From Cerrena zonata (taxonomy: Eukaryota; Basidiomycota; Agaricomycetes; Polyporales; Cerrenaceae), in the NCBI GenBank assembly GCA_038087015.1, contig JASBNA010000024.1, positions 513,287-577,286 on the forward strand: a stretch of DNA of 64,000 nucleotides, given 5' to 3'. How positions within the stretch are numbered: position 1 is the first letter of the stretch; every line of letters starts with the position of its first letter. Below the pieces are notes generated by a model that did not search any database, was not told the DNA's origin, and saw nothing but the letters and a program-made list of their open reading frames with translations. Positions 18,685 through 28,754 of the stretch are shown here, piece after piece. Position numbers and translations under genes: made by a program.

Positions 18685-21118
18685 TTAGTTGTCTAGTTCT
18701 CCAATCCATTCCCATACTTTCATTACTTCTCCGAAATGTTCAATTGTTTCACTTTTAACATTAGTATTAAGTTCTATTCTACTAATAATTTTTTTCCATA
18801 TTTCTAGTTTGTTTTTTAAATTACTCTCATTTGATAATATCAAATCTCTTAATTGAATTGAACTAATATATCCTGGAATTTCAGTCGATGATTTTGATAA
18901 CTTTCTTTGTTTTTGTAATTTTTTCAATGTTTCTCTATATAATTTTTCAATTTTTTCCTTCTTCAATTGATATCTTTGATACTTGGTTTTAATTGAAAAA
19001 ATTATTATATTTATTAAAATCAATCCAATGAAAATCTCTTTATATTCAATCACTGATCCAATTATGGTATTTGAAAATCGACATTGGAGACTGATGTGTG
19101 ATAAGGACGTTGATCGAAGAATCTTGTTTTCACCTTCTTCTTCATTTCTCGTGTGGTTAGTGTTATTGGTGGTTTGTAAGTTATTAATTGCGTATCCCGT
19201 CTAAATACTTCAGTTAGTATATTGTATAAAAATAAAATTAATTTCTCATCATGGTCCATTAATTTTTAAAAAAAAAATTTCAAGTAACTTGCCTTACAAT
19301 TATTTCTGGTTCTTTTTCTAACTCAATCAACGATCTTTGCCATAATTCTTCAAATTCCTCAGTAGTGATATATGGGGCCTTCATCGATAATAATAAATCA
19401 TGTAATTCATTAACCTCAAGTCCTGCCTCTAAATCACTTGGTAAACTTCTACCACAATTTTTATCAGCGTTTTTAGATCTCAAAAAATCTAATGCAACGT
19501 CAATCATAATCTCTATTTTTTCTGCCTTTTTAGTATCTGGTATACAGATTTTGGTTGTTCTATTCAAAATTGGTAAGTAGTCAAAATACCACGGTTTATA
19601 TTCGACAAAATCTTCATAACATCCAATTTGTAAATTTTCAAAACATCTGGCATGTGCTGGACATTTAATACATTTGGGTTTGAAATTTTCATCTAAATAA
19701 TTCCCGATTTGTAATAAAATAGGTGATGTATCAATCGTTTGGGGAATAGTTGGCTGGGTAATCTCATGTCCACAATAACCAACTAAATATTGTTGTTCAC
19801 GATACCAGTAACCAAACAAACCTATAGAAATTAAAGAAACCCATAAAATTAAATAGGTAATGGTTCTGAAAATCATCTTGAAAGGTAAATTCTCGATAGA
19901 TTTGACTTTATTTTTCACTTGGTTTCGCTTAGTATTTTCCTCGTCATCGGATTCCTGTTTCAACTTCTTCATCATCAGACTCAATGGGTTGGATTATTGG
20001 TTTTCTGGTAATAGTTCCTCTTGGTTTAGGGGTTAAGCTTTTGTATTTAGGAGAGTATCCTTTAATTGTAATACCCAATTGATCTGCCAAGTCTTGATTG
20101 ATTTGACGACGAGTCTTAGGGGTGGCCTTTGAGGAAGAAGGGGTGGACTGAGGAGTTCTTTTCCTTAAGTTTCTTGTTTTGGGAGTTGTTGAGGCTGATT
20201 TGATTTTGTTCAAATTAGAATCAAAATCTTTAGCTTCATCTTCCAACGATGTTTCTTTGGAGGCTCGTCTTCTAATGATGTTTTCTTTGGAGGCTCAACT
20301 TCTGGGGTTATTATTTTCCTTCTTGGTATGTGGACTTCTTCAGATGCTGGAGACCTTACTGATTTCGTTGATGAGTTAGAGACAGGGGATTTCACAGAAT
20401 CAGCTTTAGCAGGGGTAGACTTCACCGATTTATTAGCTTTAGCAGGAGTAGACTTGACAGATTTATCAGCTTTAGCAGGTGTGGATGTCACAGATTTGTC
20501 GGCTTTAACAGGGGTAGACTTAGTTGAATTATCTGATTCTTTTACGACGATAGGGGTATCTGATTTAGCATTATTGACGCGAGATTTTTTGGAATCTTTG
20601 AATAAGTCATCATCCGAGTCCGATTCGACACCAAAGATATTACCCTTTTGTTTTTTATGGGAATCCTTTTCAGTTGCTTCTTCATGGTTTCTTTTTTTTG
20701 AAGATGGGCTTTTTTTTTGGAAAACGTTATCATTACTGAAGGGAGATTCTTCAGTTATATCCACGACTTCCAATTCTTCAATTGGAGTTGATGATTTTCT
20801 TGTTTTTCTTTTTGATTTTGATACTTTCCTTTTTTCATCTGATACTTTGGTTATTTCATTTGACATTTTTTTAGACAAGTTTGATGATTTTGCAACATCA
20901 ACAAATCCAGAATTATTAGAATTACCAACTGAAGCTCGATAATTTTTAAGTAATTGAGCAGCTTTTGGTTTTAATTGATCATCGAAAAGTTTAATTAAAT
21001 CACTTTTTTTAGCGTTTGAAGGGAAACTAATTTGATATTCATTTAAAATACCTCTAAGTTGAGATACCTTCAATGATTTAGGATCAAATCCTTCTTCAAG
21101 GTATTCCTTATTATCCAT
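18685..21118 (-). CDS. SRC1: Inner nuclear membrane protein Src1/Heh1 (intron; two apparent frameshifts)
   Basis: The start at ATG 21118 begins MDNKEYLEEGFDPKSLKV, the family's N-terminal helix-extension-helix (HEH/LEM-like) DNA-binding domain. Then come a basic/Ser-rich region with STPAKADKSV repeats, a first membrane segment (TITYLILWVSLISIGLFGYW), a lumenal Man1-Src1 domain (YLVGYCGHEITQP; paired cysteines KCIKCPAHARCF; KPWYF), and a second membrane segment near the C-terminus (IFIGLILINIIIFSI). Exons are 21118-19298 and 19200-18685. The reading frame is offset between about 20252 and 19958 by one missing and one extra A, which compensate. Src1 tethers subtelomeric chromatin and rDNA at the nuclear envelope. 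A Rap1-like site lies ~85 bp upstream. Confidence 0.85.
19201..19297 (-). other. SRC1: SRC1 intron with clustered alternative donors
   Basis: 97 nt on the minus strand. Donor region GTAAGGCAAGTTACT, branch site TACTAAC, acceptor ATTTAG at 19201. Splicing from GTAAGG (or from GTTACT 9 nt on) joins to the long frame with the second membrane segment. Splicing from GCAAGT (G at 19292) shifts the frame and gives a 46-residue alternative tail ending at 19062. Confidence 0.75.
20395..20520. repeat. Coding repeat in SRC1
   Basis: Roughly 27-bp units encoding STPAKADKSV-type repeats in the nucleoplasmic, basic part of Src1. Confidence 0.75.
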
Positions 21119-21199
21119 TTTGGTTACTGGAAGAGAAAGAAGATGTTGTTTGTTTTTTAAAGTCTTCGCCAGTTTGCTTTGTTTATATTTTGATTTACT

Positions 21200-21212
21200 G
21201 GGTGTATGGGTT
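21200..21212 (-). promoter_or_regulatory. Canonical Rap1-like site upstream of SRC1
   Basis: GGGTGTATGGGTT followed by a T run; on the minus strand ACCCATACACCC, the classical yeast Rap1 consensus type. It lies ~85 bp before the SRC1 ATG. Confidence 0.4.
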
Positions 21213-21271
21213 TTTTTCCTGATTTGCAATAAGAAAAACCATAATATAAAAACATATACAACTACTTAAAT

Positions 21272-22273
21272 CTAAATACTCTCTTGAAGATAAGAATACT
21301 TCTTGTAAATATAATCCAAGTTACAAGAAGGTTTGTTAGTTTCATTTTTATTGACAAAATTATTCTTAAATTGTAAAACAACGGGTAAGCTTTTAATCAA
21401 TTCAATTTTAGTTAAATCATAATTAACTAGAGGTTCATTGATAGTAATTTTAATTTGAATCTTGCTAGTTAAACAATTATAATTAGTTTTTGATAATAAA
21501 TGAATTAAAATCATTAATTTAGCATTGATATCACAGGACTTAACCGATTTGATCGTAATTTGCAAACTTTGTAAATCTGGTAATTGGATTTTTTTAATCA
21601 AGGTATATAAATGAAACAAATCATCATTTGTATCACCCATGATAACCAATTTTAAATGGGACACATCTAAGCGATTCAAATAATCAACAAAACGGTTGAA
21701 ATAATTCCCTGGTTTGATGTATAGTTTCAAACTAGTGATATCAGGACAATACTCAAAAACTTGTATCAAATCGTTTGTTGAGATAAAGTTACTAATAGTC
21801 AACCGGGTTAACTGCAAATCGTACGAGTTGATCAAATGAGTCACATCGAGCTTAGAGTCAACATACAAACTGAATATTTGTTCATTGGTAGGGAAAAGAT
21901 TCGAACTAATCAAATTTTTAGTCTTTAATTCAAAGCTAACCTTCTTAGAATAGTAAAAATCATTCAAGTCGCAAGACTGAACAAATTTAACCAAAGCTTC
22001 GTCAACTTCAATACAGTCAAGTTTTATACAGTTGATATAGGGAATCATCAGGTACATGAACGAGCCAGCTGGCATTTTCAAGTGAATCTTACCTGGTTTT
22101 TGAATCGTTTGCACATTGGTATCTTCAAAACTAATCATCAAGTATTTTTGTTTGAAATAATCATCAACCAAACTTTGACAGTCACGACTAACAAGCTTAA
22201 TATCGACTAGATCTCTCACATCCAACTTGACAAAGATCAAATCGATAATTTCATCTGGAAACTTATGAAACAT
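21272..22273 (-). CDS. F-box protein, unknown substrate
   Basis: 333 residues. The first true ATG is at 22273 (MFHKFPDEIID). An N-terminal F-box at about residues 4-45 (FPDEIIDLIFVKLDVRDLV) would dock Skp1, making this the likely substrate receptor of an SCF ubiquitin ligase. The rest consists of Leu/Ile-rich segments with weak periodicity (LQLTRLTISNF, ITSLKLYI, LSHLKLVIMG-like, LQSLQITIKS), suggestive of diverged leucine-rich repeats. That is a reading of the pattern, not a family match. It is codirectional with SRC1, ~150 bp upstream of the SRC1 ATG. Confidence 0.7.
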   Translation of the reverse strand: MFHKFPDEIIDLIFVKLDVRDLVDIKLVSRDCQSLVDDYFKQKYLMISFEDTNVQTIQKPGKIHLKMPAGSFMYLMIPYINCIKLDCIEVDEALVKFVQSCDLNDFYYSKKVSFELKTKNLISSNLFPTNEQIFSLYVDSKLDVTHLINSYDLQLTRLTISNFISTNDLIQVFEYCPDITSLKLYIKPGNYFNRFVDYLNRLDVSHLKLVIMGDTNDDLFHLYTLIKKIQLPDLQSLQITIKSVKSCDINAKLMILIHLLSKTNYNCLTSKIQIKITINEPLVNYDLTKIELIKSLPVVLQFKNNFVNKNETNKPSCNLDYIYKKYSYLQESI

Positions 22274-23482
22274 TTTTTTCAATTTTTTTTTTTAAAAATT
22301 TTATGGTTTTTAGCGGAATACGGACGGAATATGGGAATGGAACAAAATAAGAATAATAATGTCAATAATTAATGAAACTAACAGAGATTTTATTATCAAA
22401 TAAGGTGAACAGGGTCATAGGAACTTGATGAGGTTATGGTTAGTTGAAAAGAGAAGAAGTAGAAAAGAAGAAGAAACAGAAGAAGAAGTAATGAAAAAAG
22501 GAAATTCCTGAGCATAGATAAGCAATAGCCATCTAATCAATACAAAGCAATACAAGTCAATACAAGCAAATACACCGGTAGATAAACGTGCAAGGAGCTA
22601 TCAACGTATTTCAATACTTATCCTTACATGTCAATACCCCTACCAGCATCGATATCTCTACCAATACCAAGACTCCAGTACAAGTAGTACCCCTAATCCT
22701 CCTTATATAAGAAAACTCAGGAAGTGCAGGTTATTAACCTGCAAACAGGTGGCTTCAATAAAACAAAGGCCCGTGCCTTCGGATTGAAATTCCAGAACAA
22801 CTGAAAAAAAGAGCAAATGCTAAGGGTTAATGACTGGGGGTCCTTCTTTTCTTTTAAAGTCCAACTTATTTAATTATATTGCTATCTATCTGTCTTGTGT
22901 TACGTATTATAGGTATGTTATTGTCGTGAAGAATATTTCCAATTGGTGGTGGTGGGCGATGGGCTGGTGAACCAGCGATGATCTGGTATGCTGACTGTTT
23001 ATGCGATGGTCTATTGTATGGGGTATGGCAACTGCTATAAGGTAAGTTATTCTGTACGGGGGACATGGTCTACTATCGCCCTGTGCTGTGGGTGCTCTAT
23101 GTGCTGTGCTGTGTGTGCTGTGCTGTATGTGCTCTATGGTGGGTGCTGTATGGTTTACTTTTGGTTTGCTGGGGGTGCTGTACGTGATGTGCTGTATGGC
23201 CCTATGGGTCGTGGTACACTTTAGCATAACATTTATTCGATCGTTTATTCGCTAATTTAGTCGCTCCATCCCGTTGTCTACTCCGCCAGCTCTACTCTGG
23301 TCCCAGATTGTCGAAGTCATGTTCGGTTATTGAACCTCATTGGGCTTTTTTCGTCCTCACTTTTTTTGTTTGTTCGTTGAGCTCGTGTGCTTCTTAACAT
23401 TCTGTTACTTCCAATTACTTATATTAATTATTCAGCTATTTATTCATATACTAACTTTTATTAGGAAACTATATCACTCTTT
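22274..23482. other. Intergenic with G/T-rich repeat
   Basis: A 1.2-kb divergent region between the F-box gene and MAM3, with no gene. It has AATACAAG(C)A-type repeats near 22540-22580, an ACCTGCAAACAGGT near-palindrome near 22738, and the GTGCTGTATG minisatellite at 23083-23215. Confidence 0.55.
23083..23215. repeat. GTGCTGT(ATG) minisatellite
   Basis: Degenerate tandem GTGCTGTGCTGTATG units, strongly G/T-skewed on the plus strand, ~270 bp upstream of MAM3. Confidence 0.7.
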
Positions 23483-25759
23483 ATGTCTAAAAACAAACTA
23501 TCTTCGCGAAGTAATCATGCCGTCTCTTTAACTAGCGGTTCAACTGGAACATCCTTATCCAAATTATTCTTTCTTTTCAGTTTCTTACCCAAAATTATTC
23601 ATGCTTTACCAATTTTCAATCGAGGCCAACATGATTCTTTAGATCATAACGATATTTTTGAATCCCAAAATATGAGTCCTGAACAGTTTTATGTTAACTT
23701 ATTTACTTCAATTTTTCTTGTTCTTGCTGGTGGGGTTTTCGCTGGCTTAACTTTAGGTTTAATGGGTCAAGATGAAGTTTATTTAAAAGTTATTGCTCAT
23801 AGTGGTGAAGAAAGTGAACGTTTATATGCTCGTAAAGTTTTAAAATTAATTGGTCGTGGTAAGCATTGGGTTTTGGTTACTCTTTTATTATCAAATGTAA
23901 TCACTAATGAAACCTTACCAATTGTTTTGGATCGTTGTCTTGGTGGTGGTTGGCCTGCAGTTGTTACTTCAACTGCTTCAATTGTTATCTTTGGTGAAAT
24001 TATTCCTCAATCAATTTGTGTTAGATATGGTTTACAAGCCGGAGCTCTTTTTTCTCCATTTGTTTTGGTTTTGATGTATATCATGTACCCAATTGCTTAC
24101 CCTTGTGCTTTATTATTGGATCATATTTTAGGTGAAGATCATGGTACTGTTTATAAAAAATCTGGTTTAAAAACATTGGTTACTTTACATAAAACTATGG
24201 GGGTTGAACGTTTAAATCAAGATGAAGTTACTATTATTAGTGCAGTTTTGGATTTAAAAGAAAAACCAGTTAGTAATATTATGACTCCAATTGACCGGGT
24301 TTATACTATGAGTGCTGATGCCATTTTGGATGAAAAAACTGTGGAGGAAATTTTCAACGCGGGATTTTCTCGTATACCAATTTATTTACCAAATGAACCA
24401 ATGAATTTCATTGGTATGTTATTAGTTCGTGTTTTGATTAGTTATGATCCTGAAGATGCTTTACCAGTAGCTTCGTTCCCATTGGCTACATTACCAGAAA
24501 CAAGTGCTGATACTTCATGTCTTAATATTTTGAACTATTTCCAAGAAGGTAAATCCCATATGATTGTTGTTAGTGAATACCCAGGTGAACCAACTGGTGC
24601 TATGGGGGTTTTAACTTTGGAAGACGTTATCGAAGAATTAATTGGTGAAGAAATTGTTGATGAATCAGATGTTTATGTTGATATTAATAAAAACATTAAA
24701 CGTAAACAGCCGGGTCCATTATCTAAACGTAATTTGACTTCTTATTTACACAATTTATATCAAAGATCAGCCACCAGCTCCAAGAGAAATTCTTTGGATT
24801 CTGGTAGTGGTGCCTTGACTCCTTTAAGGGATTCCTTTGTTAATCCCGTTTCTGGTAATACTTTGAAGGATGATTTAGTACCTTCAAGTCCTAAAACTAA
24901 TAATAATGATATAATAGCTACTCCAAATCGTCTTAAATCCCCGGCCATTGGTAATGGGGTTGGTGCTGCAGTTACTTCTCCTTTAATGGGTGCAGTTGAT
25001 ACTACTAAAAGTTGGAAGCCTAAAAACCCTGCTTCAAATCCTTTGGAAACTAACAAAAAATATGTCACCATCAAAAGACCAAATATCGATTCGGTGAAAA
25101 ACTCAGTATTGCCGGGACCAAATCGTCAAGCTCCTGGTAAGGCTAAAACTTATGGCGCCATTCATGCAACTGAAGAAGGTGCTATAATGGAAGCCAAGAG
25201 AAGAAATTCATCCGATGAACGAGACGGGTCTGATCACGAGCAAGAACAAGAAGTTGAACCAAGTCCGAATGGTCGGTTAAGTAAAGATTATAGCAAAGAA
25301 AATCATCGTTTCCTTTTACCAGAAGAACGTGAAACCGATGTTTCTGAAATCAACGGTAAAAAGAAGGCCAAAAAGGAAAATGGAACCAACCAAAGGCCTA
25401 AAAATGGAGATTATCCACCAAGAACCCAATCTCCCAAAAACATCCCCCAAAACGAATCACAAGAATATCAAGAATCTAGATCCTATAGAACCGGTGGTAT
25501 TGTTGAATCGGTTGTCAATGTTCAAGGGGTCCATAAAACCATTATCGAGCACATCTCTGATGGCGAAGACGACGATAGCTACAGTAACTACAGTCGATCG
25601 TCCAGAAGACCCAAGAGCGGACAACAATTTGATATTGGCACCGAAGACGATACCGAGGAAGGCCAAGGATTACTCTCTGGCTACAGGAAAAAGGGCACTC
25701 CTTCCACCAAGAGCAACGGATCCGACGAGAGTAAGAGCAAGTTCAGTGTTTGGAAGTAG
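23483..25759 (+). CDS. MAM3: CNNM/Mam3-family membrane protein
   Basis: 758 residues from ATG 23483. An N-terminal hydrophobic/signal segment precedes the DUF21 transmembrane domain at about residues 65-240, with the family landmarks [34 protein letters not shown] and [19 protein letters not shown] pair follows (about 260-390; [36 protein letters not shown]). The remaining ~360 residues are a hydrophilic, Ser/Asn/Lys-rich tail. S. cerevisiae Mam3 (~706 residues) sits in the vacuolar membrane and affects manganese/metal handling and mitochondrial morphology; metazoan CNNM relatives handle Mg2+. A metal-homeostasis role is inferred by family. Confidence 0.88.
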   Translation: MSKNKLSSRSNHAVSLTSGSTGTSLSKLFFLFSFLPKIIHALPIFNRGQHDSLDHNDIFESQNMSPEQFYVNLFTSIFLVLAGGVFAGLTLGLMGQDEVYLKVIAHSGEESERLYARKVLKLIGRGKHWVLVTLLLSNVITNETLPIVLDRCLGGGWPAVVTSTASIVIFGEIIPQSICVRYGLQAGALFSPFVLVLMYIMYPIAYPCALLLDHILGEDHGTVYKKSGLKTLVTLHKTMGVERLNQDEVTIISAVLDLKEKPVSNIMTPIDRVYTMSADAILDEKTVEEIFNAGFSRIPIYLPNEPMNFIGMLLVRVLISYDPEDALPVASFPLATLPETSADTSCLNILNYFQEGKSHMIVVSEYPGEPTGAMGVLTLEDVIEELIGEEIVDESDVYVDINKNIKRKQPGPLSKRNLTSYLHNLYQRSATSSKRNSLDSGSGALTPLRDSFVNPVSGNTLKDDLVPSSPKTNNNDIIATPNRLKSPAIGNGVGAAVTSPLMGAVDTTKSWKPKNPASNPLETNKKYVTIKRPNIDSVKNSVLPGPNRQAPGKAKTYGAIHATEEGAIMEAKRRNSSDERDGSDHEQEQEVEPSPNGRLSKDYSKENHRFLLPEERETDVSEINGKKKAKKENGTNQRPKNGDYPPRTQSPKNIPQNESQEYQESRSYRTGGIVESVVNVQGVHKTIIEHISDGEDDDSYSNYSRSSRRPKSGQQFDIGTEDDTEEGQGLLSGYRKKGTPSTKSNGSDESKSKFSVWK

Positions 25760-26495
25760 TAACTTTTATCATTTGTGTATTTTTAAATAATCAAAAAAAA
25801 ATTCAATTTCTATGTCTATATGTCTGAGTTTTTTCGGAATTTGATCCTAAATTCCGCTCGTTGTATGACCGAAAAGCCCGATGTTAAGCAATGTAAGACC
25901 TGATATCATTGTCATTAACTCTAAAAAAGTATCTTTTTGTCTATAGTTAGGGTTAGCGAAAGATGGCCCAATCTAATGCTAAACCCTAGACTTCCGTCCA
26001 GCTACTCCGTCTACACTAAAACTATATAATTACAAGTGATTTGCTATCAGCACCAGCTACGCAAGCCCGTCACCACCAAGACCGAATCGAAACCCCCCTA
26101 ACAATCAGCCAATCTTGATCCCAGTCCCATCACCCACAGGCACCAACCGGTTGATCCTCCAGGAACCTATGAAAAGTTAATTAAAGTACACGGCAATAAA
26201 AAAGCAAAAACCAAAAAAAAAAAAAAAAAAAAATGAGTGAGTGAACGATTTTCGGTAGCATTTTGTTTTGGAAACAACAGTCTTTTTCCCTTTACAAGAA
26301 GTCAAATTCGTTTCACTAAGTATACAAAAACCACTTATTGCAGAATATAATACAACAGATTGATCGTCTAATTGAATGGATTGATTTTTGTTGTCGTTGA
26401 TGATCTCGGACCTTTAAATAAAGCAAGAAACCCGTCCTCTCTACCCCTACCCCTGTTAGATTTTTCAACGGTGCCAATTGGGATCTGTTAGTACA
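25760..26495. other. Intergenic MAM3-kinase gene, with TTAGGG motifs
   Basis: Contains GTTAGGGTTAGC (25948-25959) and, inverted, CTAAACCCTAG (25979-25989), a poly(A) run (~26213-26233) and pyrimidine-rich tracts before the kinase ATG. No gene. Confidence 0.6.
25948..25989. promoter_or_regulatory. Inverted pair of TTAGGG (Tbf1-type) motifs
   Basis: TTAGGGTTAG and CTAAACCCTA face each other ~20 bp apart. TTAGGG is the site type of Tbf1, the general promoter regulator used with Cbf1 in Candida. The function is inferred. Confidence 0.4.
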
Positions 26496-28223
26496 ATGAG
26501 TGAATCTTTTGATAATCGAAACGGTTCACGTCCTTCGTTGAGGAGTTTTTTCTCTAGTTCCAGCAGTGGTACAGTGAATCAAGAACAGCCATCCAAGGCA
26601 TCCACCCCGACAAAAGAACATGCTTCAACTGCAATGGTACGTGATGGTAGTAGTGCTAATCATGATGGTGAAGATAGACATTTGGGAAGTGGGAACAACT
26701 CGCCATCGGCTTCTAATTCGTCGTCTCATCGATTTTTCTTGAGGAAGAAAAATTCTAGAAGTTCATTATCACCACAAACAAGTTCTACCTCGTTAACTTC
26801 GTTATTGAAAAAAAATAAGAATCATAGCTATGAGCAAATCAATCGTAATCGTCGAACATCGTCGGCATCCGTTTTGCATCATCCGGCGGGTCCTCCCGAT
26901 AATAATAGTAGTACATCGATTCACGAACATCATGAACCCACAACCCCTAATGAAGATCATGAAATAAATAATAAGAAAACCAAACATACAAATCATCATC
27001 ATCATTTATCTTTGAAGAGATTTTTGAAAAAACTAAAGCATCACGAAAATGAAAAATCGGATTCGAGTCCTAAAAATATATTACCACAACATTCATCGTC
27101 GGATCTATATAGAAAATATGGTGGATTAGGTAAATTAATCGGTAGTGGAGCTAGTGGATCAGTCAATTTGGTTACTTCGAAAACTGATCCAAATGAAATT
27201 TTTGCAGTTAAAAAATTTAGACCAAAATTACCAAATGAAAGTGAGCATGATTATAAAGTTAAAGTTAAAAATGAATTTAAAATTGGACAATACTTGAATC
27301 ATGAAAATTTAATTCACACTATAGAGTTGATTAAAGAAAATGGATCGAAACTTTTGGCGGATTCGGAATATTATATAATTATGGAATATTGTCCATTTGA
27401 TTTTTTCAATTTAGTAATGTCGGGTTTAATGAGTCAAGAAGAAGTTTGTTGTTATTTTAAACAAATTACCAATGGGGTAGCCCATTTACATGAAAATGGA
27501 ATTGCTCATCGAGATTTAAAATTAGATAATTGTGTTGTTAATCAAGAAGGAATATTGAAATTAATTGATTTTGGTTCAGCAGTTCAATTTAGAAAAGAAA
27601 AAACTCCAAATAAACCAGTGGCTGAAGAAGACGATATAAATGAAAATTATAGACTACTTCGTGCAAGAGGGGTTGTTGGATCGGATCCCTATTTATCTCC
27701 CGAAGTTTTTGAACCAAGTAACTTTGGTTATGATCCAAGAACCGCTGATATTTGGTCAATTGCAGTGATATTTTGTTGTATGATTTTGAAAAGATTTCCT
27801 TGGAAAATCCCAAAAGCAAGTGATCCTTCTTATCGATCTTTTGCTAATATCGATGAAAATAATAATAAATTAAGTGAACAAATGAATGAAAATTTTGATA
27901 ATTTAAAAATCTCAAATAATAAACATCCTAAAGGTCCTGATCGCTTATTACGTCTTTTACCAACTGAATCAAGAAGTTTAATTAAAAACATGTTGGAAAT
28001 TGATCCTAAAAAGCGTTACTTAATTGATGACGTTTTAAATAATTTGTTTTTCCAATCTATTGAGTATTGTCATGTCATTACCGAAACACAAGATGAAAAA
28101 GAAGTTAAAACAACCCAAAAATCACCCGGTCACTCCCACCATTTAGTTACCGAAGAAGATTTGAAAAAAATTACCATGGAAAAGGAACGAGCTAAAAAAT
28201 TAAAGGATAGCGGTGTTGCTTGA
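26496..28223 (+). CDS. SAT4: Ser/Thr kinase of the Sat4(Hal4)/Hal5 family
   Basis: 575 residues. The true start is ATG 26496 (MSESFDNRN); the TTG at 26478 is not used. The N-terminal ~200 residues are disordered (Ser/Asn/His-rich). The kinase domain covers about 205-540: glycine loop GSGASGSV, lysine in FAVKKF, catalytic loop HRDLKLDNCV, magnesium site DFGSA, APE-equivalent SPE in DPYLSPEVF. An extra ~20-residue insert (EKTPNKPVAEEDDINENY) sits in the activation segment. The family activates the Trk potassium transporters and stabilises nutrient permeases at the plasma membrane (salt tolerance). SAT4 versus HAL5 is a judgement from the YFKQ/HLHENGIAHRDLKLDN region. Confidence 0.75.
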   Translation: MSESFDNRNGSRPSLRSFFSSSSSGTVNQEQPSKASTPTKEHASTAMVRDGSSANHDGEDRHLGSGNNSPSASNSSSHRFFLRKKNSRSSLSPQTSSTSLTSLLKKNKNHSYEQINRNRRTSSASVLHHPAGPPDNNSSTSIHEHHEPTTPNEDHEINNKKTKHTNHHHHLSLKRFLKKLKHHENEKSDSSPKNILPQHSSSDLYRKYGGLGKLIGSGASGSVNLVTSKTDPNEIFAVKKFRPKLPNESEHDYKVKVKNEFKIGQYLNHENLIHTIELIKENGSKLLADSEYYIIMEYCPFDFFNLVMSGLMSQEEVCCYFKQITNGVAHLHENGIAHRDLKLDNCVVNQEGILKLIDFGSAVQFRKEKTPNKPVAEEDDINENYRLLRARGVVGSDPYLSPEVFEPSNFGYDPRTADIWSIAVIFCCMILKRFPWKIPKASDPSYRSFANIDENNNKLSEQMNENFDNLKISNNKHPKGPDRLLRLLPTESRSLIKNMLEIDPKKRYLIDDVLNNLFFQSIEYCHVITETQDEKEVKTTQKSPGHSHHLVTEEDLKKITMEKERAKKLKDSGVA

Positions 28224-28754
28224 CCAATAACTTTGCATTTTTACTTTCTTTACTGTATAAATTATCATGTATTTATTTATTTATTCTAGACCCAATAAAC
28301 ATTGCTTCTACAAGTAACTCACTCTACCGGTTCATCTTATCAACTGCAAAAGTTTATTTGCAACTCGTTCTTTGGTAATATATGCAGGTTTTTCCCATCA
28401 GTAGGTTTTTTTTCCCGTGACATTAATTTTTAAAAAAGATCAAAAGATAAGTTAGCGACTTCTAGTTATTACCTCCCGACAACTCTCTATACAATAGCAT
28501 CCCTTGTATCCAAGTCTGATTCCGCTCATTGACTCTTTGTATTTCCAGGACTGTGTCTTTTGTTTTTTGTTTTTTTTTTTGTTTCACTGGTTTTTTGGTT
28601 CTTGTTTTCTTTATTTCAATTCTTTTGTGGTTAATTTTTCAATTCTTCATAGTCAATTTTCATCAAAGTTCTATTATAAAACCCCTTAAATTTGGTCAAT
28701 TTTTTGACATTGTCTCAATTATATGGATTGCTTTAACTGTGGATTGATTTAAGC
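28224..28754. other. Intergenic, T-rich promoter
   Basis: No gene. Long T-rich tracts at about 28555-28600 before the next ATG. Confidence 0.6.

Noticed and set aside
19062..19259. Independent 65-codon gene
   Set aside because: It is the alternative frame of SRC1 exon 2 plus intron; kept only as the possible tail of a short isoform.
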